From: Vibrio gallicus
GTDB lineage: Bacteria > Pseudomonadota > Gammaproteobacteria > Enterobacterales > Vibrionaceae
DNA length: 64,000 nucleotides
Assembly: GCF_024346875.1 (NCBI RefSeq)
Contig: NZ_AP024871.1
Coordinates: 1,798,001 to 1,862,000, forward strand
Direction: 5' to 3'
The notes beneath the pieces were generated by a model. The model was not told the origin of the DNA, ran no database searches, and saw only the letters and a program-made list of their open reading frames with translations. The position numbers and the translations under genes were made by a program. Each line of letters starts with the position of its first letter. The stretch's first letter is position 1. Shown here piece after piece: positions 21,635 to 30,187 of the stretch.

Positions 21635-22390
21635 TTATTCTTGAGCCATTAGGGCTTTGATCTGCTCACCAGTACAGCCAAAACGACGTTCACGATTAAC
21701 AAACCATGAAATCGCCTCTGATAAGGTATCCTCATCAAAATCAGGCCAATTGGTGTCACAGAAGTAAAACTCAGCATAGGCAACCTGCCACAACAAAAAG
21801 TTGCTCAAGCGTGACTCACCGCTGGTTCTAATCATTAAGTCTACATCAGGTAAATCGGATAAACTCAAACACTCAGCCATCAGCTGTTCACTAATATCTT
21901 GCGTTTGAATTTCACCTCGCACCGCTTGCTCCGCAAGCTTACGGGTTGCTTGAACGATATCCCACTTGCCGCCATAGTTGGCCGCAATGTTAATTACCAA
22001 GCCTTTATTGTCTTTAGTCAGCTGTTCCGCTTCTGCTATTTTTTTCTGAAGCTTATCGGAAAATCGACTCTTATCGCCAATGATTTGCAGTTTTAGATCG
22101 TTTTTATGTAACCGCTTTATCTCTTTAGAGAGCAAAGTAATAAATAGATCCATCAATAGACCGACCTCTGCCTGTGGGCGACGCCAGTTCTCACTACTAA
22201 AAGCAAACAAAGTAACGGCTTTTATCCCCAGTTTGGCAGCTGTAGTAATGGTTTTCCTTACAGCAGTCACACCCTTTTTATGGCCATATACGCGCGGCTT
22301 GCCCTGAGCCTTAGCCCAGCGACCATTACCATCCATAATTATTGCGATATGTTGCGGTAGTGCCGCATTAGAGAGGGAAGAATCAGACAT
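21635..22390 (-). CDS. uppS: Undecaprenyl diphosphate synthase
   Basis: cis-prenyltransferase that extends farnesyl diphosphate with eight isopentenyl units to undecaprenyl diphosphate, the lipid carrier for cell-wall and O-antigen sugars. 251 residues with the catalytic P-loop [16 protein letters not shown] (Asp), [11 protein letters not shown] and the substrate-binding [18 protein letters not shown], continuing to [13 protein letters not shown]. First gene after the frr terminator, so a promoter probably lies in the 92-base gap. Confidence 0.97.
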   Translation of the reverse strand: MSDSSLSNAALPQHIAIIMDGNGRWAKAQGKPRVYGHKKGVTAVRKTITTAAKLGIKAVTLFAFSSENWRRPQAEVGLLMDLFITLLSKEIKRLHKNDLKLQIIGDKSRFSDKLQKKIAEAEQLTKDNKGLVINIAANYGGKWDIVQATRKLAEQAVRGEIQTQDISEQLMAECLSLSDLPDVDLMIRTSGESRLSNFLLWQVAYAEFYFCDTNWPDFDEDTLSEAISWFVNRERRFGCTGEQIKALMAQE

Positions 22391-22433
22391 AAAAGATTAG
22401 TAAAATGAAACAGGTGGGGAATAATAGCAGAAA

Positions 22434-22461
22434 AAAACGCTGCACAGTAGGGCAGCGTTTT
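22434..22461 (-). terminator. Terminator after frr
   Basis: Stem AAAACGCTGC (22434-22443) with GCAGCGTTTT (22452-22461), 8-base loop, then seven T on the minus strand. Confidence 0.85.
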
Positions 22462-22482
22462 GTAACCATTAAGTCGAAGAAA

Positions 22483-23040
22483 TTAAACTTCCATCAACTC
22501 TTTTTCTTTACCAGCAAGAACTTCGTCTACTTTCTTAACCGCAGCATCAGTTAGCTTTTGAATCTCATCTTGGCCTCTACGGTCTTCATCTTCAGAGATT
22601 TCTTTATCTTTAAGCAGTGCTTTAAGATCACCATTTGCATCACGACGAATGTTACGGATAGCAACACGTCCACCTTCTGCTTCACCACGAACAAGCTTAA
22701 CAAGGTCTTTACGACGCTCTTCAGTAAGCGGTGGAAGCGGCACGCGTAAAACCGTACCAGCAGACATAGGGTTTAGACCTAGGTCCGATTGCAGGATAGC
22801 TTTTTCAACTTTTGGTGCTAATTCTCTGTCAAATACAGTAATAGCAAGGGTACGCGCATCTTCTGCAATAACGTTTGCCACCTGGTTAAGAGGCGTTGGA
22901 GCACCGTAGTACTCTACTGAGATACCAGAAAGTAAACTTGGGTGTGCACGACCAGTACGGATCTTTGATAAAGTTGCTTTAAGCGCTTCAACGCTTTTTT
23001 CCATACGTTGTTTTGCATCTTGTTGGATTTCGTTAATCAC
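22483..23040 (-). CDS. frr: Ribosome recycling factor
   Basis: With EF-G, splits the post-termination ribosome into subunits. 185 residues, the standard length: N-terminal three-helix bundle strand [19 protein letters not shown], the conserved [12 protein letters not shown] segment, the small beta-rich domain in the middle ([14 protein letters not shown]), [15 protein letters not shown] and a C-terminal helix ending KEKELMEV. 38 bases after pyrH and followed by a strong terminator. Confidence 0.97.
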   Translation of the reverse strand: MINEIQQDAKQRMEKSVEALKATLSKIRTGRAHPSLLSGISVEYYGAPTPLNQVANVIAEDARTLAITVFDRELAPKVEKAILQSDLGLNPMSAGTVLRVPLPPLTEERRKDLVKLVRGEAEGGRVAIRNIRRDANGDLKALLKDKEISEDEDRRGQDEIQKLTDAAVKKVDEVLAGKEKELMEV

Positions 23041-23078
23041 GATGTCACCTATATTTTTTTAGTTTGCCCTAAGTACGA

Positions 23079-23807
23079 TTAATCGTTGTTGATCAAGGTG
23101 CCTTCAGGTTCACCCATCACTACTCGACGAAGCGCACCAGGCTTGTTCATGTTAAATACGCGGATCGGCATTTTGTGGTCTCGCGCTAATGTGAATGCAG
23201 CAAGGTCCATAACTTTTAGCTCTTGCTCTAATACAGCATTGTACGACAACTTCTCATAAAGTTCAGCGTCTGGGTTCTTCGCTGGGTCAGCATTGTATAC
23301 GCCGTCAACTTTTGTTGCTTTAAGAACGATATCCGCTTCAATTTCGATACCACGCAGACAAGCTGCTGAGTCTGTAGTAAAGAATGGGTTACCTGTTCCA
23401 GCTGAGAAAATAACTACACGACCATGACGCAATTCACGAATTGCATCCGCCCAGTTATAGTCGTCACATACACCTTTGAGTGGGATAGCCGACATAACGC
23501 GGGCATTAACATAAGCACGATGCAGTGCATCACGCATTGCCAAGCCATTCATTACTGTCGCTAGCATTCCCATATGGTCGCCAACAACACGGTTCATGCC
23601 TGCTTCAGCCAAACCTGCACCACGGAAAAGGTTGCCGCCGCCGATAACGACGCCCACTTCTACACCCAACTCAACAAGTTCTTTAACTTCTTGAGCCATA
23701 CGGTCAAGAACTGCTGGGTCAATGCCGAATCCTTCATCACCTTGAAGAGCCTCACCACTCAGTTTTAACAAAATACGCTGATATGCTGGTTTTGGGTTTG
23801 TAGTCAT
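23079..23807 (-). CDS. pyrH: Uridylate kinase
   Basis: Phosphorylates UMP to UDP in pyrimidine nucleotide synthesis; a hexamer regulated by GTP and UTP. 242 residues of the amino-acid-kinase fold: [16 protein letters not shown] near the N-terminus, [13 protein letters not shown], the UMP-binding [16 protein letters not shown] and [13 protein letters not shown]. Separated from tsf by about 187 bases that hold the tsf terminator; followed by frr in the usual order. Confidence 0.97.
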   Translation of the reverse strand: MTTNPKPAYQRILLKLSGEALQGDEGFGIDPAVLDRMAQEVKELVELGVEVGVVIGGGNLFRGAGLAEAGMNRVVGDHMGMLATVMNGLAMRDALHRAYVNARVMSAIPLKGVCDDYNWADAIRELRHGRVVIFSAGTGNPFFTTDSAACLRGIEIEADIVLKATKVDGVYNADPAKNPDAELYEKLSYNAVLEQELKVMDLAAFTLARDHKMPIRVFNMNKPGALRRVVMGEPEGTLINND

Positions 23808-23942
23808 TGGGTATACCTACCAAGTCAGTTTTCGATTAACGGTCGTGGATAGAGATTCTAATCCTTAATTCAAAATGGATAAATCCATATTCACGACAAC
23901 TATCATTCTTTGTCAATTAAAAAGCCACATTAGCCCTTGCAC

Positions 23943-23976
23943 AAAAAGACCGTAGCAATTGCCACGGTCTTTTTCT
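23943..23976 (-). terminator. Terminator after tsf
   Basis: Eleven-bp outer arms AAAAAGACCGT (23943-23953) and ACGGTCTTTTT (23964-23974) around a GC-containing centre, with T-rich flank on the minus strand. Ends the rpsB-tsf transcript before pyrH. Confidence 0.85.
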
Positions 23977-23994
23977 ATTCGACTAGGCTAATAA

Positions 23995-24837
23995 TTAACC
24001 TTTTTGTACCGCTGCAACTTCATCAGCAAAGCTCATTTCAGCTGCTTTTTCGATACCTTCACCTACTTCTAGGCGAGCAAAAGATACTACAGAAGCACCT
24101 TTTTCTTTCAGTACGTCACCAACAGTTTTCTTTGGTTCCATGATGAAAGCTTGACCAGTTAGAGAGATTTCGCCAGTGAATTTCTTCATGCGGCCGATAA
24201 CCATTTTCTCTGCGATTTCCGCTGGTTTGCCTTCATTCATTGCGATCTCAACTTGTACCGCTTTCTCTTTTTCAACTACTGCAGCTGGAACGTCTGCTGG
24301 GTTAACAAACTCAGGACGAGAAGCAGCAACGTGCATTGCAACGTGTTTAAGAGTTTCAGCGTCGCCTTGACCTGCAACAACAACACCGATTTTCTCACCG
24401 TGACGGTAAGAAGCAAGATCAGTACCTTCAACGTATTGAACGCGACGGATGTTGATGTTTTCGCCAATTTTAGCAACTAGAGCAATACGCTCTTCTTCGA
24501 ACTTAGCTTGTAGTTCTTCTGAAGTAGCTTTAGTCGCTAGAGCGTCTTCTGCTACTTTATCAGCGAAAGCAACAAAGTTTACGTCTTTAGCAACGAAGTC
24601 AGTTTGACAGTTAACTTCAAGAAGAGCAGCAACACCGTCAGCGTGTTTGATGATGATTGCGCCTTCAGCAGCTACGTTACCTGCTTTCTTAGCAGCTTTA
24701 GCAGCGCCAGATTTACGCATGTTTTCAATTGCTAGTTCGATGTCACCGTCAGTCTCGGTAAGAGCCTTTTTACAGTCCATCATGCCTGCGCCAGTGCGGT
24801 CGCGCAGTTGTTTTACTAGAGCAGCAGTTACAGCCAT
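23995..24837 (-). CDS. tsf: Elongation factor Ts
   Basis: Nucleotide exchange factor for EF-Tu. 280 residues: N-terminal UBA-like domain [20 protein letters not shown], core segment [15 protein letters not shown], and the EF-Tu-binding dimerisation region with [10 protein letters not shown]. Many small-residue, highly expressed codons (preference for GCA/GCT, GTT), as in rpsB. Downstream of rpsB with a 123-base spacer that contains two stable hairpins. Confidence 0.97.
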   Translation of the reverse strand: MAVTAALVKQLRDRTGAGMMDCKKALTETDGDIELAIENMRKSGAAKAAKKAGNVAAEGAIIIKHADGVAALLEVNCQTDFVAKDVNFVAFADKVAEDALATKATSEELQAKFEEERIALVAKIGENINIRRVQYVEGTDLASYRHGEKIGVVVAGQGDAETLKHVAMHVAASRPEFVNPADVPAAVVEKEKAVQVEIAMNEGKPAEIAEKMVIGRMKKFTGEISLTGQAFIMEPKKTVGDVLKEKGASVVSFARLEVGEGIEKAAEMSFADEVAAVQKG

Positions 24838-24869
24838 CCTCTAATCCTCAGTTAAATTCAAAGGTAAAA

Positions 24870-24944
24870 TTCAGGGGCCAAAATGGGGCCCCTGAAGCAT
24901 ACTATCACTTAGTCAATATATGTCGCAAAGCGACAAACTAAGTG
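24870..24944 (-). promoter_or_regulatory. Two hairpins in the rpsB-tsf spacer (attenuator-like)
   Basis: The first element in transcription order pairs CACTTAGT (24906-24913) with ACTAAGTG (24937-24944) around an inner GTCGC/GCGAC hairpin. The second pairs TTCAGGGGCC (24870-24879) with GGCCCCTGAA (24887-24896), followed on the minus strand by TTTT. This looks like a partial terminator setting the rpsB:tsf ratio. Confidence 0.65.
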
Positions 24945-24960
24945 TGACTTGGAGCCGCTA

Positions 24961-25692
24961 TTATTCAGCTTCTTCTACGAAACCGTCTTTATCAGCAGCA
25001 GTAGCAACGTCTTTGTTGCGACCTTCAGTCACAGCAGAAGCTACAGCGTTTAGGTATAGTTGTACCGCGCGGATAGCATCGTCGTTACCTGGGATGATGA
25101 AATCAACACCGTCAGGGTCAGAGTTAGTATCAACTACTGCGTATACAGGGATACCTAGGTTGTTTGCTTCTTTAACTGCAATGTGTTCGTGATCAGCATC
25201 AATTACAAATAGAGCGTCTGGTAGGCCACCCATGTTTTTGATACCACCAAGAGATTTCTCTAGCTTATCCATTTCACGGGTACGCATTAGAGCTTCTTTC
25301 TTAGTTAGTTTCTCAAAAGTACCGTCTTGAGCTTGAGCTTCTAGCTCTTTAAGACGTTTGATAGACTGACGAACAGTTTTGTAGTTTGTTAGCATACCGC
25401 CCAACCAGCGGTTGTTAACGTAGAATTGGTTGCTTGCGATTGCAGCTTCTTTAACAGCTTCAGATGCAGCGCGTTTAGTACCAACAAAAAGAACTTTACC
25501 TTTTTTCTCGCCAACTTTAGCAAGCTCAGCAAGAGCGTCGTTGAACATAGGTACAGTTTTTTCTAGGTTGATGATATGAACTTTGTTACGAGCGCCAAAG
25601 ATGAATGGTTTCATTTTTGGGTTCCAGTAACGAGTTTGGTGACCGAAGTGAACACCAGCTTTAAGCATATCGCGCATTGATACAGTTGCCAT
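24961..25692 (-). CDS. rpsB: 30S ribosomal protein S2
   Basis: Small-subunit protein placed late on the 30S, needed for S1 binding. 243 residues, with the family signature segments [19 protein letters not shown] and [20 protein letters not shown], and an acidic C-terminal tail. AGAGGA lies at 9 bases upstream of ATG. Its leader shows the conserved structured region bound by S2 for autoregulation in enterobacteria (see separate entry). First gene of rpsB-tsf. Confidence 0.98.
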   Translation of the reverse strand: MATVSMRDMLKAGVHFGHQTRYWNPKMKPFIFGARNKVHIINLEKTVPMFNDALAELAKVGEKKGKVLFVGTKRAASEAVKEAAIASNQFYVNNRWLGGMLTNYKTVRQSIKRLKELEAQAQDGTFEKLTKKEALMRTREMDKLEKSLGGIKNMGGLPDALFVIDADHEHIAVKEANNLGIPVYAVVDTNSDPDGVDFIIPGNDDAIRAVQLYLNAVASAVTEGRNKDVATAADKDGFVEEAE

Positions 25693-25873
25693 TTTTAAAA
25701 TCCTCTAATGGGGTTAGGCCTCCACATTTCCCATGGTCTCGACCTCTACTGTATGGTTAACAAACAGTGAAGCACCCCGAAACATGTGTCGAAATGTGTG
25801 TGAATTAAAATAAAGTAAGTGAGACTAAACTCTACATCGCTCTGCATACAGAAAGAAAATAGAACCTATCTCG
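25693..25873 (-). promoter_or_regulatory. rpsB 5' leader, probable S2 autoregulatory RNA
   Basis: The leader has complementary segments that fit the S2-binding leader of gammaproteobacteria: GGGGT near 25778 with ACCCC near 25711, ACTGT/ACAGT arms at 25748-25768, a GGTCGAGACC hairpin at 25735-25744, and a CACATTT/AAATGTG pair at 25723/25793. In E. coli this leader also yields the RNA called tff/T44. The role here is inferred from the position and the motifs. Confidence 0.65.
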
Positions 25874-25879
25874 GCGCGC

Positions 25880-25888
25880 TTTATACCA
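25880..25888 (-). promoter_or_regulatory. rpsB promoter, extended -10 with GC-rich discriminator
   Basis: Minus strand reads TGGTATAAA followed directly by GCGCGCC. The extended TG -10 and GC-rich discriminator are typical of stringently controlled ribosomal promoters. The -35 is poor (TGGTCA-like). Confidence 0.65.
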
Positions 25889-25960
25889 TATTTAAACACC
25901 AATTGACCAGCTAATTCTGTTTTTTACTCACTTTTAACACCCAGTGAGTTTGATTTTCAT

Positions 25961-25988
25961 TTGCGCCATTACCCAAGCTTGTTAGAAT
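25961..25988 (+). promoter_or_regulatory. Probable map promoter
   Basis: TTGCGC (25961-25966), 16-base spacer, TAGAAT (25983-25988), 35 bases before the map ATG. The rest of the rpsB-map gap (25889-25960) holds only an ACTCAC/GTGAGT inverted repeat at 25926-25949. Confidence 0.5.
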
Positions 25989-26022
25989 GTATCTAATATC
26001 AAGCGAAATAATTGAGTTGTGC

Positions 26023-26901
26023 ATGTCAATCAAAATCAAAACAGCTACCGAAATCGAAAAAATGCGCGTAGCTGGCAAGCTAGCAGCAGACGTACTAGAG
26101 ATGATCGAGCCCCATGTTAAAGAAGGGGTTACCACAGAAGAGCTTAACCGTATCTGCCATGAATTTACCCTACAAAATGGCGCGTATTCAGCACCTCTTG
26201 ATTATCATGGTTTCCCTAAATCCATCTGTACCTCAATCAACCATATTGTTTGCCATGGTATCCCTGCAGAACAAGATGCCACCGGCAGCAACGGACAAGC
26301 TAAGCCGGCAGTACTCAAAAATGGTGACATCGTAAATATCGATATCACGGTTATTATTCCTGACGATGAAAATGCAGACCTCTCTGTGCGTCCAGCAGGG
26401 TATCACGGCGATACATCGAAGATGTTCTTAATCGGTGACGTTGCACCAACGGATAAACGTCTATGTATGGTTGCACAAGAAGCTTTATATCTAGGTATGA
26501 AGCAAGTGAAGCCTGGAGCATCCGTGGGTGAAATTGGCACCGCCATTGAGAAATACATCAAAGAGAACAATAAGAAGAACCCTCGCAACAAGTTCTCAAT
26601 TGTAAAAGATTTCTGTGGCCATGGTATCGGCAATGAGTTCCATGAAGAGCCGCAAGTTGTTCATTATAAAAACTTTGACCGTCGCACCCTAAAAGAAGGC
26701 ATGTGCTTCACCATTGAGCCAATGATCAACGCAGGCAAATTTGGCTGTACCATTGATGGTAATGATGACTGGACAGTTTATACCGGTGACGGTAAAAACT
26801 CCGCACAATGGGAACATACCATTGTTGTAACCAGCGATGGTTGTGAGGTTCTAACCCTGCGCAGTGATGAGTCCATCCCTCGCCTTATGATAAATAAGTA
26901 A
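26023..26901 (+). CDS. map: Methionine aminopeptidase type I, with family-atypical insertions
   Basis: Removes the initiator Met from nascent proteins. 292 residues against about 264 in E. coli. Metal ligands are all present: Asp in NIDITVI, Asp in YHGDTSKMF, His in GHGIGNEFHEEPQ, Glu in FTIEPMINAG and Glu in QWEHTIVV. The extra length is in three surface insertions: around residue 90-100 after HGIPAEQDATGSNGQ, 115-125 (PDDENADLSVRPAG) and 170-180 (KENNKKNPRNK). The chosen ATG gives the N-terminus SIKIKTATEIEKMRVAG; a 12-residue longer frame is not supported. Divergent from rpsB. Confidence 0.95.
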   Translation: MSIKIKTATEIEKMRVAGKLAADVLEMIEPHVKEGVTTEELNRICHEFTLQNGAYSAPLDYHGFPKSICTSINHIVCHGIPAEQDATGSNGQAKPAVLKNGDIVNIDITVIIPDDENADLSVRPAGYHGDTSKMFLIGDVAPTDKRLCMVAQEALYLGMKQVKPGASVGEIGTAIEKYIKENNKKNPRNKFSIVKDFCGHGIGNEFHEEPQVVHYKNFDRRTLKEGMCFTIEPMINAGKFGCTIDGNDDWTVYTGDGKNSAQWEHTIVVTSDGCEVLTLRSDESIPRLMINK

Positions 26902-26913
26902 ATATCATTTAAT

Positions 26914-26942
26914 AAACAGGCCAGTTATCAGCTGGCCTGTTT
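26914..26942. terminator. Bidirectional terminator between map and the HD-GYP gene
   Basis: Perfect 11-bp stem AAACAGGCCAG/CTGGCCTGTTT with a 7-base loop, lying between two convergent genes. Short T-rich tails on both strands. Confidence 0.8.
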
Positions 26943-26962
26943 AACAACTATTCCCCCTTCAC

Positions 26963-29900
26963 TCACACCCTAAAATCTTCAATATCGACCTCATCGATTT
27001 GTTCGCGATTCAAATATTGCTCTGCATAACTAAGGTATACCTTACTTTCTAAAAATAGCTGATATACCTCTTTATCAATATGCTCATCGAGTACCATAAA
27101 GCGCATAATGCGAAGCGCTTCACTTAAGGTTTTTGCCTGTTTGTATGGCCTATCTGCTGCCGTTAACGCCTCGAAAATATCTGCCAGCACCATAATGCGT
27201 TCAGGAATACTCAGTTGTTCCCCTTTCAGTTGACGTGGGTAGCCAGTTCCTTTCATCGTCTCATGGTGAGTAGAAGCGTAGCGTGGCACCTTAGCCAGTT
27301 CAGCGGGAAATGGCATCTGCTCTAGCATTTTAATCGTACCAACAATATGTTCGTTGATTTTAAATCTGTCCTCACTGGTAAGCGTGCCTTTACGTATTGT
27401 AAGGTTGTATATCTCACCTCGATTAGCCAGATATTCCGGTACTGGCATTTTAATCTCAAAGCTGGGATCAAACTCTACTTTGCATGGGTGCTGATAAATA
27501 TGCTCTGGCTTATCGCTAAGTAATGATTCCACTGCGGGCGCCGTTGAGGCTATCTCCATTATCTCCAATCGACGCTGCTCTTCTGGTGATAAACCAAGTC
27601 GGTCATCGAGATAACGAACCCAAGTTCGCTTAGCGATGCGCTCTATTTTTTCAACGCTCTCATCATCCATAAACTCACCGCCAACATTGGCTTTGGCGAC
27701 CTCTGCAAATTCTTGCTTGAGTTGCTCTATATCCGCCTGCAACGCAGCATCGCTCTCGGGTTGAAGTTGAGGGTTATTGTGTTGATAAAAATCAATAATT
27801 TGGTCGCGGATCATCACCTCAAAGCGTGTTCTTATTTCATGAATACGATTATAGTTGCACTCTAATTTAGAGCCTTTATCTACGATATGTTCTGGGGTTG
27901 TGATTTTACCGCAGTCATGTAGCCATGCGGCAATACGAAACTCACGCCGCTGCTTGTGATTGTCAAATCTAAAACTGGCTAACTCCCCACTTTGGCTCTG
28001 CTCAGCCTCTTTAACCAGCATTAAAGCCAGTTCTGGAACGCGATTACAATGCCCTGCGGTATAAGGTGATTTATCATCGATAGCCTGAGCTATCACCTTA
28101 ATAAAGGATTCAATAAACTCTTCTTGAGTACGTTCATGCTCTTGTAGGGCATCAGAGGTGAGCGTAATCGAGTGGGAAAGTGAGTTGATTTCAACAATCA
28201 TCGACTCCACCACCTGTACCTGCTTATAATCTCGCTCGCGCACTCTGTTCATCTGTTCAATCAAATCACGTATTGGCCTAACTATCGGGCGAGCAAATAT
28301 CCCAGATAAAGGAATCAGTAATACTAGAATCGCACTGGAAGCGCTCATAGAGGTTATGACGCTAGTTTGGGTGCTTTTAAGTAAGCTCGCGCTCGGTACA
28401 GAAATAGCAAAGAACTCTCTTCCCGACTCAAATAGGTCTAATTCCGCCACAAATACGAAGTGTTTTTCACCATCAAAGGTCTTCTCTAGTAAGGTATTTT
28501 GCAAGCTGTCATCACCAGTGGCATCGAGTAAAATCTTATGTGGAACCACACCTAAATGGCTGTCTTTGTCTAGCCATTTACTGGTTAAAAATGCCCGCTC
28601 TTGTGAGGTCAAATTCTCTAACGCAAGGTTGAATAATTTAAGCAAGATCTCATTGTCTTGGCTAACCGCCAGGTGGAATGACTGACTGCTAGCTAGCCCC
28701 TTGGGTAGCGCCATATTAATAACGTCAACATCGTGCATAAAATGCTGCTGTTGTACTCGATGCAAAATAACCTCAAGGTCAAGAACCGCATCTACCCCAC
28801 CCCGCTCAAGAGACAATAAAGCTTGGTATATATCGCTATACTCCACCAACTCTATAGTGGGAAAACTCCCTCTTATATCGTCAATAATTGACCATCCACC
28901 CAGCAGACCTAACCGCTTGCCTTGCATCTGAGATAGAGCGCTATACTGATTACCCAGTTGCGCGAGAGCAAAATCAAACGATGCCAATGGCTTACTCAAA
29001 GCACCCAGTTGTCGACTGACTGAATTATTGGCTAAAGGGTGTAATACATCGAGTTGTCGCTGTTCAAAAGCATTCATCAACTCTGACCAACTAAATCCAT
29101 TGATAAAGGTGATATCCAAGCCTATCTTGAGTGAAAGGATTTTAATTAAATCAACCATATACCCACTAGGTTGCCCTCGTAATGCAAAGTCTAATGGAGG
29201 CCAGTTATTCTCATTTGATATTCTTATCTTCCCAGAAGAGTCCACAAAATCCTGCATTTCCTGAGGAAGAGAAAGCGGCCGGACCTCAGGCAGAGACTGC
29301 AAACTATCAAGGTCTGAAGCGGCTTTAATGTTTCCTGATTGGTCATAGATATAAAACTCAACCCCTTGATTATGAAGCGCATTACCTAAATCATTGGCAA
29401 TATCCGATGCCATCGACCCCAGAACAATATCGACCCCCACCACAGCCTCAGTCCCGGCAATAACCTTGGCATAGGTTTGCCCACTGACAGGCACCACCTG
29501 AAACAGATAAGGTTGCGTTTTATAAAGCTGTCCATTCTGAGCCCCTATATACCAAGGGCGTTGATTGGCTAAATATCGAGATGGTTGTTGGCGTTGCCCG
29601 GTCATAGCCATATCTTGATCGTAATAGGTTACAGTGCGAAGTTGTGAGTTTGGGTTTATCTGCGCCACAATCCAACGATCGGTTGTAGCAGCGCCAAGCT
29701 TTTGCCGCAAATCAGGCAATGATTCTAGATTGATAACTTGATAGAAATCACCATTTGGCTTACCCACATAGGCACTATAAAAAAAGGGGGAGGCTCGCAT
29801 CATACTCACAAACAGGTCACGGGTGAGATCGGCTTGCTTTAGGTTTGCCAAAGATGGGCCTACTTGAGAGATCAATTCAGTAGCATTAGAGAAGTAGTCA

Positions 29901-30082
29901 TCTATCTGATTAACATTATTCGCAATCGATTGTGCGGTTGATTTATACTCTTGAAGGGTATATTTAAGTACTTGCTGTTTACTAAAATAGTACTGCAATG
30001 CAATCGCTACCCCAGCGGTGAGAGCTGTGGTTAATAAAAATAAACCAATGACTGTAAATCTAATCGTAAAACGTCTTTTCAT
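26963..30082 (-). CDS. Membrane sensor with Cache, solute-binding-like and HD-GYP domains
   Basis: A 1039-residue predicted cyclic-di-GMP phosphodiesterase. Order: membrane segment (about 12-33), periplasmic PDC/Cache region (about 40-275, includes YYSAYVGKPNGDFYQ and RPWYIGAQ), a family-3 solute-binding-like domain (about 283-505, begins IRISNENNWPPLDFALRG and contains ERGGVDAVLDLE), second membrane segment (about 578-598), HAMP-like linker, then HD-GYP (about 690-1010). The HD motif is AWLHDCGK near 720 and the GYP motif HHETMKGTGYP near 945; the usual Asp before Gly is Lys. About 120 extra residues separate the HD helix from the rest. The ligand is unknown. Divergent from glnD. Confidence 0.88.
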   Translation of the reverse strand: MKRRFTIRFTVIGLFLLTTALTAGVAIALQYYFSKQQVLKYTLQEYKSTAQSIANNVNQIDDYFSNATELISQVGPSLANLKQADLTRDLFVSMMRASPFFYSAYVGKPNGDFYQVINLESLPDLRQKLGAATTDRWIVAQINPNSQLRTVTYYDQDMAMTGQRQQPSRYLANQRPWYIGAQNGQLYKTQPYLFQVVPVSGQTYAKVIAGTEAVVGVDIVLGSMASDIANDLGNALHNQGVEFYIYDQSGNIKAASDLDSLQSLPEVRPLSLPQEMQDFVDSSGKIRISNENNWPPLDFALRGQPSGYMVDLIKILSLKIGLDITFINGFSWSELMNAFEQRQLDVLHPLANNSVSRQLGALSKPLASFDFALAQLGNQYSALSQMQGKRLGLLGGWSIIDDIRGSFPTIELVEYSDIYQALLSLERGGVDAVLDLEVILHRVQQQHFMHDVDVINMALPKGLASSQSFHLAVSQDNEILLKLFNLALENLTSQERAFLTSKWLDKDSHLGVVPHKILLDATGDDSLQNTLLEKTFDGEKHFVFVAELDLFESGREFFAISVPSASLLKSTQTSVITSMSASSAILVLLIPLSGIFARPIVRPIRDLIEQMNRVRERDYKQVQVVESMIVEINSLSHSITLTSDALQEHERTQEEFIESFIKVIAQAIDDKSPYTAGHCNRVPELALMLVKEAEQSQSGELASFRFDNHKQRREFRIAAWLHDCGKITTPEHIVDKGSKLECNYNRIHEIRTRFEVMIRDQIIDFYQHNNPQLQPESDAALQADIEQLKQEFAEVAKANVGGEFMDDESVEKIERIAKRTWVRYLDDRLGLSPEEQRRLEIMEIASTAPAVESLLSDKPEHIYQHPCKVEFDPSFEIKMPVPEYLANRGEIYNLTIRKGTLTSEDRFKINEHIVGTIKMLEQMPFPAELAKVPRYASTHHETMKGTGYPRQLKGEQLSIPERIMVLADIFEALTAADRPYKQAKTLSEALRIMRFMVLDEHIDKEVYQLFLESKVYLSYAEQYLNREQIDEVDIEDFRV

Positions 30083-30187
30083 AGCGTACAGATGATGAAT
30101 ACAAGGTCTTAATAGCGTAGAACAACTCTTGCGTAACGCACTGAAATCAGGAACTATTTAAACTAGATCTATAAAAAGGAATTTAAA

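Noticed and set aside
24253..24480. Open frames antisense and out of frame within tsf
   Set aside because: Repetitive Leu/Cys/Asn composition from the biased codons of a highly expressed gene; no independent signals.
26023..26901. Insertions in map as signs of frameshift errors
   Set aside because: The insertions are hydrophilic loops between conserved strands, the frame remains intact, and all metal ligands align after each insertion.
26963..30082. Possible gene fusion or frame error in the HD-GYP gene because of its size
   Set aside because: The frame is continuous, the domain order Cache, solute-binding, membrane, HAMP, HD-GYP is a plausible sensor design, and no internal stop or start with ribosome site suggests two genes.
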